A DNA stretch of 64,000 nt, taken from contig CATOSI010000002.1 in the NCBI GenBank assembly GCA_951812505.1, positions 620,001 through 684,000 on the forward strand. Reading direction: 5' to 3'. The notes under the pieces were generated by a model. The model searched no databases. It was not told the DNA's origin and saw only the letters and a list, made by a program, of their open reading frames with translations. Shown here in pieces: positions 18,401 to 27,672 of the stretch (position 1 is the stretch's first letter; the number at the start of each line of letters is the position of its first letter). The position numbers were made by a program, and so were the translations under genes. This DNA comes from an uncultured Dehalococcoidia bacterium (lineage in GTDB: Bacteria > Chloroflexota > Dehalococcoidia > Lucifugimonadales > UBA1123).

Positions 18401-18429
18401 AAGCGTATTCCTTCGTCAGTCACAGTTCA

Positions 18430-18545
18430 CCTGGGAGAAATTGGCACGTTCGGGATTGAAGGTACGGGGTCCTATGGCGCTGGCGTGGCCCGTTTCCTGA
18501 GTGGCCGGGGTTACATGGTCGTCGAGGTTAATAGGCCCGCAGAAG
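18430..18545 (+). pseudogene. IS110-family transposase fragment
   Basis: Encodes FGIEGTGSYGAGVARFL and RGYMVVEVNRP, almost the same as residues around the second catalytic acid of the IS110 transposase at 49.6-50.7 kb (FGVEGTGSYGAGLSRFL). It directly follows the IS5 remnant, so two unrelated fragments are fused here. Confidence 0.75.
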
Positions 18546-18663
18546 TAGGAAATTATTCAAGCACCCGCGTTCGCAGTGGGGGCGGTCTCATGAATAGGAA
18601 GTCGCCACCTGGTCTCGCTCCCAAGCGGCCACTGCTACTCTGCGCCAAAGCTGCCACCTCACA

Positions 18664-18912
18664 CTAGAACATGTTGATTATTTCGGCTCCACAGCTCGCG
18701 ACTCCCAGAAACCCCAGCAGGATGCTCGACAGCATTACCGCGATGGGAGGGCCAACTCGCTTGCCCGACGCCGACGCGATTATCACCCAGATAAGTCCAC
18801 CCACAAAGGCGACTCCGGCAAGAAGGAAGAAAATGAGCGACACCACAGCCTCCCCAATGTATTTGTTTAAGGCGAATAAACTTGACTTATAGTATATGGA
18901 CTCATAGTCCAT
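18664..18912 (-). CDS. small two-helix membrane protein
   Basis: 82 residues with two hydrophobic segments, about 21-47 (EAVVSLIFFLLAGVAFVGGL region) and 56-80 (PIAVMLSSILLGFLGVASCG). No family was recognised. The start codon lies inside the 18896-18912 palindrome and there is no clear Shine-Dalgarno site. It is transcribed away from the XRE gene at 18935, which may control it. Confidence 0.5.
   Translation of the reverse strand: MDYESIYYKSSLFALNKYIGEAVVSLIFFLLAGVAFVGGLIWVIIASASGKRVGPPIAVMLSSILLGFLGVASCGAEIINMF
18896..18912. promoter_or_regulatory. perfect dyad between divergent genes, candidate XRE operator
   Basis: ATGGACT CAT AGTCCAT is a 7-bp perfect inverted repeat with a 3-nt centre, 22 nt before the XRE start and across the start of the divergent membrane protein. 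A TTGACTTATAGTATA stretch with promoter-like character adjoins it. Autoregulation is an inference. Confidence 0.45.
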
Positions 18913-18934
18913 GTGCCGATAGCGTTCGTGCCAA

Positions 18935-19174
18935 GTGGACGACTTTCAACTGGCATTCGGACGGCATGTACGCTATCTGCGTAACCTCCGCGAGCTGACG
19001 CAGGAGGAGGTAGCAGATCGCGCCGGCATTCATGTGACATATCTGTCAGGGATCGAGAGGGGACGCCGCAATCCCTCCCTCAAAAATATCCACGCAGTCG
19101 CTCAGGCGCTGGAGGTTCCCGTAGGGGAGCTCTTCGAATTCGAATCACCTCAGCCGGGGACAAGCGCCGGGTGA
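18935..19174 (+). CDS. small XRE family regulator
   Basis: 79 residues, GTG start, essentially one XRE helix-turn-helix: LAFGRHVRYLRNLRELTQEE, VADRAGIHVTYLSGIERGRR, NPSLKNIHAVAQALEVPVGEL. It has the length and form of phage-repressor or restriction-controller (C protein) regulators. It is divergent from a small membrane protein, and a palindrome lies immediately upstream. No restriction gene follows, so its target is unknown. 19175-19543 downstream holds no supported gene. Confidence 0.85.
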   Translation: MDDFQLAFGRHVRYLRNLRELTQEEVADRAGIHVTYLSGIERGRRNPSLKNIHAVAQALEVPVGELFEFESPQPGTSAG

Positions 19175-19543
19175 TGCATCCCTGCTGACAGTGGCGACAG
19201 TCGCCGTGAGTTTAGAAACATTTGGCGACTGCCTCTATTGCGGTCCCAGTCGTCGCCACGGCATGAAGGGCGACAACGCGCTGTCAGCCCCAGCGATACA
19301 AGTGAACTGTCCTTTGGACGCCGGATGCGCCGTCCGTCTTCCCTACGATCCCAGATAGTCAGATCCCCATCACTGCTAGTGGAAGAGTCAGTCGCCGTAC
19401 GCTGCTACTCCGGCGGACTCTCGTGGTGATGAACGTAGCGTATGAAATTGACGACCTCCCTGAGCGATTCGGGACAGGTTGGGAGTTGCGTCGGCCAGCG
19501 CCATCTCCGCCTCTCTGATCGGTCTCTCGCGAGTTCGGGTCTC

Positions 19544-19986
19544 CTAACCCCGCAGAGCGGAGGCGCTGGGCCTTTGAACCGGCCGATGCGCAGTCTCCTC
19601 CGGGCGGGTATCCAGGAACCATTCGAGTTCCTTGCCGTTGGCGGTGGTCAGGATGTTCAGAGTGTGCCTGGAGGGCATAGTCCTGCCGTTCTCGCGCCCG
19701 ATTGTGTTCCTGTTGATGCCAGTTCGACGGACGCCTCTGTCTGAGTGAGTCTGGTCTCCAGTCGCGCGTCTAGAAGTCGAGAGGGGCTCACGGTCGAGGT
19801 ATCGTAGAGAAGCGTCAGACTGGGGTCGTCTGCCGGTAATTCATGTAGCGCGAGGAACGAATCCCGGGACACCCCGTATGATTCGGCCAGTTTTACCGTG
19901 TTCGCCTCACTGGGCTCGGTCCGACCGACTTCCCGGTTGCGCACTACCTGTCCACTCTCCAACGAGGTCGGCGAGAGCCAGTCCAT
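19544..19986 (-). pseudogene. double XRE-like gene coupled to dnaE2, frameshifted between the two domains
   Basis: The ATG at 19986 shares one base with the dnaE2 stop (TGATG). The first domain (LSPTSLESGQVV, then NTVKLAESYGVSRDSFLALH) runs in the starting frame, which ends at 19657 after 109 residues. A second XRE domain is legible only after a +1 shift near 19740: LTQTGVRRTGINRNTIGREN, then TMPSRHTLNILTTANGKELE and WFL, ending at a stop at 19544. The intact gene would be a tandem-XRE regulator of about 145 residues and the last gene of the mutasome operon. The N-terminal domain lacks its first two helices, so the true start may have been elsewhere. Confidence 0.5.
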
Positions 19987-22900
19987 CACCGCCAGTCGTG
20001 GGACCGCGGCATCCGCACACCCGACCGGATCGCGCGCACCTCCGAAGCTATCAGATTCACGGTGCCGTCCCAGGCGGATATAGTACCTCTCACCAGCACC
20101 ACCTGGCTGCTGAGCTCCCTGCGATACCGCGCATAGACGCCGGGCCACAGTATCACCTGCGTGTCCCCCATTTCGTCTTCCAGAGTTACGAATATAGTCC
20201 CATCCCGCCCCTTTGGATGCTGCCTGGCTATCGGCCAGCCCGCGACCACCGCGAAGTCTTCGTCTCCGAGCATTTCGACTTCGGCGCAGGTCATCACTCC
20301 GGAAGGCAGCCCCGGCCTGACAAACTGCATGAGATGTCCCTTGGGATAGATGCCCATCGCGCGGTACTCGCCCGCCATTCGCTCTGCCTCCGAAAAGTCG
20401 GCGAGGTTTGGTATCGAGTCCTCCATCGAGAGCGGCAGCGCCGCCTGCCCGTTCCTCTTCGGGCTTGTGTACAGACCCGCGTCCCACAGCGACTGCCTGC
20501 GGTTCGGTGTTATCCTGTCGAACGCCCCGGCCATGACCAGAGACTCCACCGCCTGCGGCCTGAGCCCGGTCCTCCTTACCAGGTCTCCCGCGCCGATGTA
20601 GGCGCCACGTTCGTCCCTTTCCTTCACAATTAGCCTCGCCGACTCCGGCCCCACATCCTTCACAAGCCCCAGTCCCAGCAGGACAGAGCCATTCTCGGGA
20701 ACACACTTCGGTTCGCTCCTGTTGACGCAGGGGTTCAGGAACGGAACCCCGAACCTCCTCGCGTCCTGCTTGAGAGTCTCCATAGGATAGAAGCCCATCG
20801 GCTGGTTGTTCATCAGCGTGACGAAGAACTCCAGAGGATGGTGTCTCTTGAGCCATGCCGCCTGGTACGCGGTTATAGCGAAGGCGTGGGAGTGGCTCTC
20901 AGGGAACATGTACTGCCCGTTGACCTTCTCGAATATCCTCAGCGCAGTATCCCTGTCCACACCGTTGTTCAGCGCGCCTTCCAGGAAGCGCCGCCTGTAC
21001 ATCGCCATCAGGTGGGCGTTGCTGGACTTGGCGAAGGCGCGACGCACACCGTCCGCCTCCGACGCGCTCATCCCTCCCAGGTCCATCAGCAGTTGTACCA
21101 CCTGCTCCTGCCATACGATGATGCCGTAGCCGCGTTCCAGGGATCTCTTCTCCAGGGGATGATCGTACTCCCACTCAGCGCCATATCGGTACCTCTCTAC
21201 AAATCTGCTCACCGCGCTTTCCGCCGCTCCCACCCCCGGTCTTATCAGAGCCACCTGGTAGGCGAGGTCCAGAAGGTTGCGGGAGAGCAGCCTGCGCGCG
21301 AGCTTGAGTTGCGCGGGCGACTGGAGCAGAAACACCCCCTTGCACCTGCCCTCGTTTATCATGTCGTACACGGCGGCGTCCTCGGGGTCTATACGGCTCA
21401 TGTCAGGGCGCTCTCTCCCGCTCTTCTCTATGAGGTCCAGCGCCTCCTCTATCTGGTCCAGAACTGGCAGAGACAGGATGTCAATCTTGGCGAATCCAGC
21501 GTCGGCGACCGAGTCTTTGTCCCAGTCCATGATGTAGCGGCCCTCCGTCGCTCCAGCCCTCACCGGAACCATCTCGGGTATAGGGCTGCTGCTGAGGATC
21601 ATCCCACCCACGTGCTGACCCAGCGACTTCGGAGCGCCGATAAGCTGCGGAGCGAGTTCGGCGAAGTTCCTCCAGCCGGCTGTCTTCAGGCTGCCTGCGA
21701 ACCCGGACATCTCGCTCATTCTCTCGGACAGAACGCCTATGTCGTCGTCGTGCATCCGCCCGGCAAGCAGCCTCAGCCGCTCCTCGGGCAGTCCCAACGC
21801 GCTACCCAGATCGCGTATGACGCCGCGTGAGCGGTAGGTCGAGACCGCCCCCGCCAGGACGGCGAAGGCGGAGCCGAACCTCCTGTGCACCCTCTCGATG
21901 AGCTCGTCCCTTATGGCCCTGGGAAAGTCCAGGTCTATATCGGGAAGCGAGTCCGCCTCCTCGGATATGAACCTCTCCAGCGTCAGGTCCCACTTCAGGG
22001 GATCTACGTGGCTGATGCCGACGAGGTAGCCGGCGAGAAGCGCGACGGACGAGCCTCGTCCCCTTCCGGGAGGACGCTCCTCCAGCGCGACCTCCGGGCC
22101 GACCATTCCCCGCTCCTCCATGATCTCTCGCGCCAGAAGCGCGATCTCGCGGTACAGCAGCAGAAACCCCGCCATGCCGTTGCGTTCTATCAGACGGAAC
22201 TCCTCCTGGAGACGACTCTCCACCCGCTCGGTTATGGAGCCGTACCTTCTCACGGCGGCTTCAAAGCATAACCTCTCAAGATAAGTCTGAGGAGAATATC
22301 CCTCCGGCACGTCGGGCTCTGGGAGAGTATAGCCCAGGTCCGAGGACAGGTTGAACTCGCAGCGTTCGGCGATCTCAAGGGTATTGGAGACGGCTTCAGG
22401 GCAGTCCACAAAGAGAGTCTCAATCTCCGCGCCCGACTTCAGATAGAACTGGTCGTTGGGCAGGATATGGCGCAGGCTCCGGTCAATCGTGGCGTTGTTC
22501 CGTATGGCGACCAGCGTATGCTGGAGTCTGTGTCTCTCCGGCGTGTGGTATAGCGCGGAGTTGGTAGCCACCAGTCGCGCCCCTGTCTCCCTGGCTATTC
22601 CGACGAGTCGCGTGTTGCGCCGCGTGTCGCCGTCCAGAAGGTTACGCTGAAGCTCGACGTACACCGAGTCCGAGCCGTACCAGTCGGTCAGTCGACCAAG
22701 ATAGTTCCTGGCCTCGCCGTATCGCCCTTCGACGAGAAGTTTCGACAGTCTGCCGTCCCGGCCACCGGCCAGCGCTATCAGTCCGTCGGCATGGTCGGCC
22801 AGATGGACCGGGTCCAGTTCAGGCTTTCGCCTATCGCTCCGGTTGGCGAACGTGAATAGCTGTGAAAGGTTGGAGTACCCGGCCCTGGACCTGGCCAGCA

Positions 22901-23132
22901 GCGTGATGCGGGAGCCGTCCGAGAGCGTGATCTCGCCGCCGGTGATGGGCTTCAGCCCGAGCGTGCCCGCCAGGTTCGCGAACTCGAGCGCGCCGCACAG
23001 GTTGGTGTCGGTCAGCGCGAGCGCGGTCTGTCCGTATTCCACAGTCCGGGTAGCAAGCTCGTGGATGTGGGAAGCTCCCTCTCCGAACGAGTAGAAGCTC
23101 TTCGCGTGAAGCTCGACGTAGCCGCTGGACAT
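19986..23132 (-). CDS. dnaE2: error-prone DNA polymerase III alpha subunit DnaE2 (ImuC)
   Basis: 1048 residues, the normal length for DnaE2 and shorter than replicative DnaE. The N-terminal PHP domain begins YVELHAKSFYSFGEGASHIH. The palm catalytic acids are in LPDIDLDFPRAIRDELIERV and the third in AKIDILSLPVLDQIE. The finger region has YGIIVWQEQVVQLL and FPESHSHAFAITAYQAAWLK, and a C-terminal OB fold is present. DnaE2 extends past lesions and mispairs and needs ImuB to reach the clamp. Its gene starts 16 nt after imuB on the same strand, so the two are one operon behind a LexA-like box. Confidence 0.95.
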   Translation of the reverse strand: MSSGYVELHAKSFYSFGEGASHIHELATRTVEYGQTALALTDTNLCGALEFANLAGTLGLKPITGGEITLSDGSRITLLARSRAGYSNLSQLFTFANRSDRRKPELDPVHLADHADGLIALAGGRDGRLSKLLVEGRYGEARNYLGRLTDWYGSDSVYVELQRNLLDGDTRRNTRLVGIARETGARLVATNSALYHTPERHRLQHTLVAIRNNATIDRSLRHILPNDQFYLKSGAEIETLFVDCPEAVSNTLEIAERCEFNLSSDLGYTLPEPDVPEGYSPQTYLERLCFEAAVRRYGSITERVESRLQEEFRLIERNGMAGFLLLYREIALLAREIMEERGMVGPEVALEERPPGRGRGSSVALLAGYLVGISHVDPLKWDLTLERFISEEADSLPDIDLDFPRAIRDELIERVHRRFGSAFAVLAGAVSTYRSRGVIRDLGSALGLPEERLRLLAGRMHDDDIGVLSERMSEMSGFAGSLKTAGWRNFAELAPQLIGAPKSLGQHVGGMILSSSPIPEMVPVRAGATEGRYIMDWDKDSVADAGFAKIDILSLPVLDQIEEALDLIEKSGRERPDMSRIDPEDAAVYDMINEGRCKGVFLLQSPAQLKLARRLLSRNLLDLAYQVALIRPGVGAAESAVSRFVERYRYGAEWEYDHPLEKRSLERGYGIIVWQEQVVQLLMDLGGMSASEADGVRRAFAKSSNAHLMAMYRRRFLEGALNNGVDRDTALRIFEKVNGQYMFPESHSHAFAITAYQAAWLKRHHPLEFFVTLMNNQPMGFYPMETLKQDARRFGVPFLNPCVNRSEPKCVPENGSVLLGLGLVKDVGPESARLIVKERDERGAYIGAGDLVRRTGLRPQAVESLVMAGAFDRITPNRRQSLWDAGLYTSPKRNGQAALPLSMEDSIPNLADFSEAERMAGEYRAMGIYPKGHLMQFVRPGLPSGVMTCAEVEMLGDEDFAVVAGWPIARQHPKGRDGTIFVTLEDEMGDTQVILWPGVYARYRRELSSQVVLVRGTISAWDGTVNLIASEVRAIRSGVRMPRSHDWR

Positions 23133-23148
23133 GACGCAGCCTCTGCGC

Positions 23149-24603
23149 TCACGCGGCCTGGCTGTACCACTGGCCGGTCGTCTCGTCGCGGAACAGGGTG
23201 GACAGAGTCCCGTCCGACGACTCCACGCGGTAGTATGACCTGGTCATCGGCCGGGGCAGCCACCACAGGTCGAACCTCCAGCTATCGTCTATACGGTCTA
23301 TGTCCCGCCACCTGCCATTCCGAAAGAGCGAGTCGGGCCTGCGCTCGCCTCCTCTGGCGGTCTCGCGCACTTCCGCCGGAGTTGGCATATGAAGCGCGCG
23401 GACGGAGTCAGAGGCCAGCGGGTCTATCGGCACCAGCAGCGAGCGCATCTCCGGCGCCGGATGCCAGGGCGCCGCCTCCACCGCCCTGTGAAGCGCCCGG
23501 GATCCGCCGAAGCGCGACGAGAGCCGCCTGTCCACCCCTACGAGTGTCTCCCGGTCTCTATCCCTCGCGTCTCCGATAAGGCCGGGCTGGATACCCGTCT
23601 CGCCTCCCAGGTCGGAGAGGGTCAGAGACAGGTCGTCGAGCGGACAGGCGGGCGGCTCGGCCTCCAGCCGTTCTCCGAGTAGTTCGGAGGCGCGCTCCCA
23701 GCGCTCGATTGGAACCTTGAAACGGATGTGGAACTTCCAGGGCTCACCGTCGGAGGTCGAGGATATGAGGGTAGCCGCTCCCGCGCTCCTGTTTCTCAAA
23801 ACCGGTCTTGAGAACGCGCGCCTGAGCAGCATGTCCAGTCCCACGCGCAACATCTCCATCGAGGTCGTGGAAAATGGCAGCGTCGTGTACTCGGCGACGG
23901 ACTCCTCGAACTTCCTCGGTACGAACGGCCTGCGGTCCACTCCGGTGGAGAGTTCCCAGGCGAACAGTCCCTCCCTTCCGAAGCGGTCGAACATCGCGGC
24001 CTGTCCGACCAATGACACGTCTCCGATGGCACGCATTCCGAAGCGAGCGAGCGCGGCCCTCAGGTGATCCGACACCGGAAGGATCTCGATGGACATCGGC
24101 GCGAGGAACGCGGACACGTCGTCCGGCGCTCTCGCCGCTCTCATGGGCCCGGCTGTCCGGGCGGCGGCGTAAGCGGGGAACTTCGAGCCTGCCACACCGA
24201 CGCGCGGATTGAGACGGTCGGAAACGGAGTTTAGCAATGCGGACACGACGCCCGCTTCTCCGCCGTACAGTCTCTCCAGTCCTTCCAGCATCACATAAGC
24301 CTCTCCCAGGTCCCCTGCCTCCACCATATCGCTCACGCTTCCGAGAGAGTCGAGGAGACGGTCAAATAGCACCTCATAGTACGATTCGTCGGCGTCCAGT
24401 ATCGTCAGATCGGACACAGTGGACACGGCCCGCTGGAGCGTCATGCCGGAGAGGACGCCCCGCGCCGCCTGAGACCGGTCGACGACGGGCGAGCCGGGTC
24501 GGGTTCTGCCCGATACTGCGAACGCGCGACCCTCGAGATCCGGGCATCGGATCAGCTCTGCCTTCGCCCTGAAGTGGGTTATGAGTACGCAGGCTACTAT
24601 CAT
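23149..24603 (-). CDS. imuB: ImuB-like, catalytically dead Y-family polymerase homologue
   Basis: 484 residues from the ATG at 24603 (a TTG at 24621 is also possible; neither has a good ribosome site). It follows the Y-family fold, but the acidic metal ligands are absent: the N-terminal strand reads CVLITHFRAKAEL where active enzymes have DxDxF, and the usual SxDE site reads as a segment around YVMLEGLERLYGG. The C-terminus has the ImuB tail SYYRVESSDGTLSTLFRDE and TTGQWY. In Mycobacterium-type mutasomes ImuB bridges DnaE2 to the beta clamp. No imuA gene is present next to it. Confidence 0.88.
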   Translation of the reverse strand: MIVACVLITHFRAKAELIRCPDLEGRAFAVSGRTRPGSPVVDRSQAARGVLSGMTLQRAVSTVSDLTILDADESYYEVLFDRLLDSLGSVSDMVEAGDLGEAYVMLEGLERLYGGEAGVVSALLNSVSDRLNPRVGVAGSKFPAYAAARTAGPMRAARAPDDVSAFLAPMSIEILPVSDHLRAALARFGMRAIGDVSLVGQAAMFDRFGREGLFAWELSTGVDRRPFVPRKFEESVAEYTTLPFSTTSMEMLRVGLDMLLRRAFSRPVLRNRSAGAATLISSTSDGEPWKFHIRFKVPIERWERASELLGERLEAEPPACPLDDLSLTLSDLGGETGIQPGLIGDARDRDRETLVGVDRRLSSRFGGSRALHRAVEAAPWHPAPEMRSLLVPIDPLASDSVRALHMPTPAEVRETARGGERRPDSLFRNGRWRDIDRIDDSWRFDLWWLPRPMTRSYYRVESSDGTLSTLFRDETTGQWYSQAA

Positions 24604-24702
24604 TTCAGCGGGCCTGCTCAAGCGGGGCGGGCCCGCACACGTAGGAATCTGTCACCGGCTGAACCATCTGATGCCTCCCTGGAATAGTGGCGGGGAGTAT
24701 AT

Positions 24703-24716
24703 CAAACGCATGTTCG
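24703..24716. promoter_or_regulatory. LexA (SOS) box upstream of imuB
   Basis: Read on the operon strand, CGAACATGCGTTTG matches the Gram-positive/Chloroflexota-type LexA operator CGAAC-N4-GTTCG at 9 of 10 defined bases. It lies about 100 nt before the imuB ATG, in the expected control region of a damage-inducible imuB-dnaE2 operon. Confidence 0.65.
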
Positions 24717-24779
24717 TTAGTGCAACTGTTCTGCTATCTCAACTGCTGCGTGGTATAGCCTGGGGGAGAGTGGGAGGGG

Positions 24780-25523
24780 ATGATCATGGGAGCGGACGGT
24801 GGCGATGTTCCTCGCACCGCGTCGGTCAGACAGTACCTGTCCGCCATCAGCAGATGCTTCGACTGGCTGGTGTCGGGCGGTATGCTGTAGACCAATCCCG
24901 CGACTTCGGTCCAGAGACCACGAAACGTGATAAGGGTCGGCAAGACCCCGGTGCTCAGCGACGAGGAGGCAAGGACGCTTTTGGAGTACATCACTGTAGA
25001 TAAGGTATCGGGATTGAGGGACCGCACGCTCATCGGCGCCATGCTGTACACCTTCGGCCGTGTCGGTGCTGTGATCGCGATGGACGTCGAGGACTACCGT
25101 ATCTCCAACCACCAGCGCATGTTCCTTCTGCACGAGAAGGGGGGCAAGGAGCGCTGGGGGCCCGCTCACCACAGGCTCGTCGAATACCTCGGGGAGTATA
25201 TGGACGCCACCGGCCTCTGGCACACTCCGAAGGCGCCGCTGTTCCAGGCTCTCGACATCACCAGGCGTCGGCTGAAGGGGACCTGCATGAACAGGCAGGT
25301 CGTGCTCCAGATGGTGAGGCGCCGCGCCAGGGTCGCGGGACTGCCTTCTACGATCAACTGCCACAGCTTCCGCGCCACCGGCATCACCAACTACCTCTCC
25401 AACGGCGGGAGCCTCGAGGACGCGCGGGCCATCGCGGCGCACGAGTCGTCTCAGACCACCAGGCTGTATGACCGCACCGGGGACAGGATCACGCTGGATG
25501 AGATCGAGCGGATCAGGTTCTGA
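24780..25523 (+). pseudogene. tyrosine recombinase/integrase, N-terminally truncated and with an internal TAG
   Basis: A start with GGGAGGGG at 24780 opens a partial core-binding domain (VRQYLSAISRCFDWLV). A TAG at 24888-24890 then interrupts it and the same frame continues to 25523. The catalytic domain is complete: an Arg in FGRVGAVIAMDVEDYR, KGGK, the HSFRATG box (HxxR), a second His in AAHESSQTT and the nucleophile Tyr in RLYDRTG. Roughly 50 residues of the N-terminal domain are missing as well. A GTG at 24927 could give a 198-residue catalytic-domain protein. Confidence 0.75.
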
Positions 25524-25680
25524 GGAGGTCGGTCTACTCTGTAGGGTCTGAAACCTGGTCTGAATGGGGAGCGCTCATTATCGCGGGGCGGCAGTCCATT
25601 GCCATCTATCGCTGGAAGTGAAGTTAGCAACTCACGAAACCTGTCAACAAGGGGTGTGACCGACGCCCGTAAGCATGGCA

Positions 25681-26316
25681 CTACTGCAAGTCAAGTCCCA
25701 GTGTTGACGTGCCTCTTTCGGTAAGTTCCTCCATGTCTAACCGAAGAACATCTACGAGAACAGAGCCGTGCCGATTAACGGCAGCGACCATCAACGCATT
25801 ATAGGTAAGAGTGCGTTCCAGGAACTTGTCGATCATCATCCGTTCACGAGGAGACTTTGAACTGTACAGACTTCCTGCGTATATTCTCTTCCGTAGGATT
25901 TCATCGTCGGCAGTGAGCCATAGCGCGGCCACTCTGTCGAAGTCCAAGTCATTCACGAATTCAGGCCATATGGCCGAACCTTCCAGGACTATTCCGGTTG
26001 CGGACGAATCCTCCAAGCGCGTCCCGATGATCTCCTCGACTTTCGGCCAGACATTGATTCTGTAGTGCCGGAGGACATCCTTGATCAGTTCTTCGACCGA
26101 CAGAGTGAGATAGTGCTCTGCTACATGGCCCGGCACTTTCTCCGGAGCCGATTTCCATGGTCGGCCGGGATGTCGTGCCAGGGAGTCGGTCGAAAGATGG
26201 TCCCACCCCAAGGCCTCTGCCAGTGATTCGGACAGCACCGACTTACCGACGTGGGATGTTCCTCCTATAAGGACCACTCTCAAACCAGGGTTCAGGTTGT
26301 TCATGCCGTTCGCCAA
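25681..26316 (-). CDS. P-loop kinase of the 2-phosphoglycerate kinase/AAA type
   Basis: 211 residues. Walker A is GGTSHVGKS at 18-26, followed by LSESLAEALGWDHLSTDSLARHP, the layout of small-molecule kinases related to 2-phosphoglycerate kinase and shikimate-kinase-like folds. A later strand (IVLEGSAIWPEF) and an arginine-rich lid (DDEILRKRIYAG) fit. A TTG start at 26316 with AGGA six bases before it is preferred over the ATG four codons later. The substrate is not evident. Confidence 0.7.
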   Translation of the reverse strand: MANGMNNLNPGLRVVLIGGTSHVGKSVLSESLAEALGWDHLSTDSLARHPGRPWKSAPEKVPGHVAEHYLTLSVEELIKDVLRHYRINVWPKVEEIIGTRLEDSSATGIVLEGSAIWPEFVNDLDFDRVAALWLTADDEILRKRIYAGSLYSSKSPRERMMIDKFLERTLTYNALMVAAVNRHGSVLVDVLRLDMEELTERGTSTLGLDLQ

Positions 26317-26424
26317 AACACGTCCTGTGATCGATAGGGCCGTCTCGTGGCCCTGATTCCGTCTCGTGCAAAGTGACCCTGAGTCCCAGTGTGTGCTGCC
26401 AGAATCATTCAGTCAAGGATTGGT

Positions 26425-27672
26425 TCATTCGTCCGGCAGCCTCTGAACGTTCCAGACAGGAGATCTCAGCAGCCAGAGCGCTCCCACCAGCCCACACGCT
26501 CCTCCAGACGCCATCGTCCACCTCAGTCCGATCGTCTCTGCGAGTAGTCCTCCCACTACTGAAGCAATCATGAATGCACCGATGCCCACAACGCGGACAG
26601 TGGCATTGACGCGGCCCAGGAATGAGTCCGGTGTCAGCGCCTGGCGCAGACTCAGTTCGTTCACCTCGTATACCGCGTATGCAGTCTCCGACAGCTGGGC
26701 GCATACAAGAATCGCACCCGCTGCAAACAGTGGCCCCTGGGCAGCAGGTATCAGCAAAGTGCCTGCCGCAAACAGCGCGAACCCGATCACTGTCGCCGGT
26801 CCTATTCCGAATCTACGGGCGACCAAACGTGAGGACAGCGCGCCCAGGAGTGAACACACTCCACCAGTTGCGAGAATAGTCGCAAGCACCCCGGTGTCCA
26901 TTTGGAGTTCCCTCAAGCCGAAGAGCAGGATTAATGAGCCGACGAGGCCGTGTACCATACCCTCAGCCACGGCGCTACCGCACAGAGCGCGCAGAGAACG
27001 GTGTCCGGCTACATAGACGAGTCCGGACCAGAGTTCGCCCATCCCGCCGGACCGATTCTCTTCAGGTAGTTTCGGGGGCTCGCGCGTCCTTACGCTCAAC
27101 AGCAGGAGGGCAGATGAAAGGAAGCTGACCGTCCCAACGCCGACCGCTGCCATCGTGCCGGTCAACTGAACGATCCACCCACCGACGCTGAATCCGCCGA
27201 TGTCAATCGCGGATCCGCTCGCCGACAGTCTGCTGTTGGCCTCGACGAGTCGCTCACGGCCCACGAGGCCCGGAACAACCGCACCCAGTGAGACGTCGAA
27301 GAACGTTCTGAAAAGTCCATTCACGAATGCAACCGTATAGAGGTGCTCGACTCGAAGGGCGTCCATGAAGAATGCAGCCGGCACCGATGCCAGAGCAGCG
27401 GCGCGTCCCAGACCGGCCCAGACGAGCAGGGGTTTGCGATTGATGCGGTCCGTCAGTACGCCGGCGAATAGTCCGAAGAACAGTCCTGGGGCAACTCCTG
27501 CCGCCGTGAGTATACCCATCTGAAGCGGCGTCGCACCCAGCGTGACGACGGCAACGAAGTTGAGAGCGCTGAGAGCGGTCCCGAATCGCGACACGGTGCT
27601 GCCGATCCACAGCCTGAGAAACGAGCCGTTTCGCAGCAATTCATTCCGGCCGGTCAGTTCGTTCGTAGGCAC
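26425..27672 (-). CDS. MFS transporter, DHA3-type drug/siderophore exporter family
   Basis: 415 residues (GTG start) with twelve predicted membrane helices. The N-terminus LRNGSFLRLWIGSTVSRFGT and the loop GLFAGVLTDRINRKPLLVWA (the family A motif region) are typical of DHA3 members such as MefA/EntS-like pumps. The VLVEANSRLSASGSAIDIGG-type segment in the fifth-helix region is also characteristic. It probably exports a small lipophilic or macrolide-like molecule by proton antiport. It is a separate family branch from the frameshifted MFS gene at 36.8 kb, with which it shares architecture. Confidence 0.88.
   Translation of the reverse strand: MPTNELTGRNELLRNGSFLRLWIGSTVSRFGTALSALNFVAVVTLGATPLQMGILTAAGVAPGLFFGLFAGVLTDRINRKPLLVWAGLGRAAALASVPAAFFMDALRVEHLYTVAFVNGLFRTFFDVSLGAVVPGLVGRERLVEANSRLSASGSAIDIGGFSVGGWIVQLTGTMAAVGVGTVSFLSSALLLLSVRTREPPKLPEENRSGGMGELWSGLVYVAGHRSLRALCGSAVAEGMVHGLVGSLILLFGLRELQMDTGVLATILATGGVCSLLGALSSRLVARRFGIGPATVIGFALFAAGTLLIPAAQGPLFAAGAILVCAQLSETAYAVYEVNELSLRQALTPDSFLGRVNATVRVVGIGAFMIASVVGGLLAETIGLRWTMASGGACGLVGALWLLRSPVWNVQRLPDE

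Noticed and set aside
19657-20856. Long minus-strand frame overlapping the dnaE2 3' part
   Set aside because: Only its last 109 codons, after the ATG at 19986, are meaningful; the rest is a shifted reading of dnaE2.
20838-21830. 330-codon plus-strand frame opposite dnaE2
   Set aside because: Antisense shadow of the well-supported dnaE2 gene; composition follows the complementary codons.
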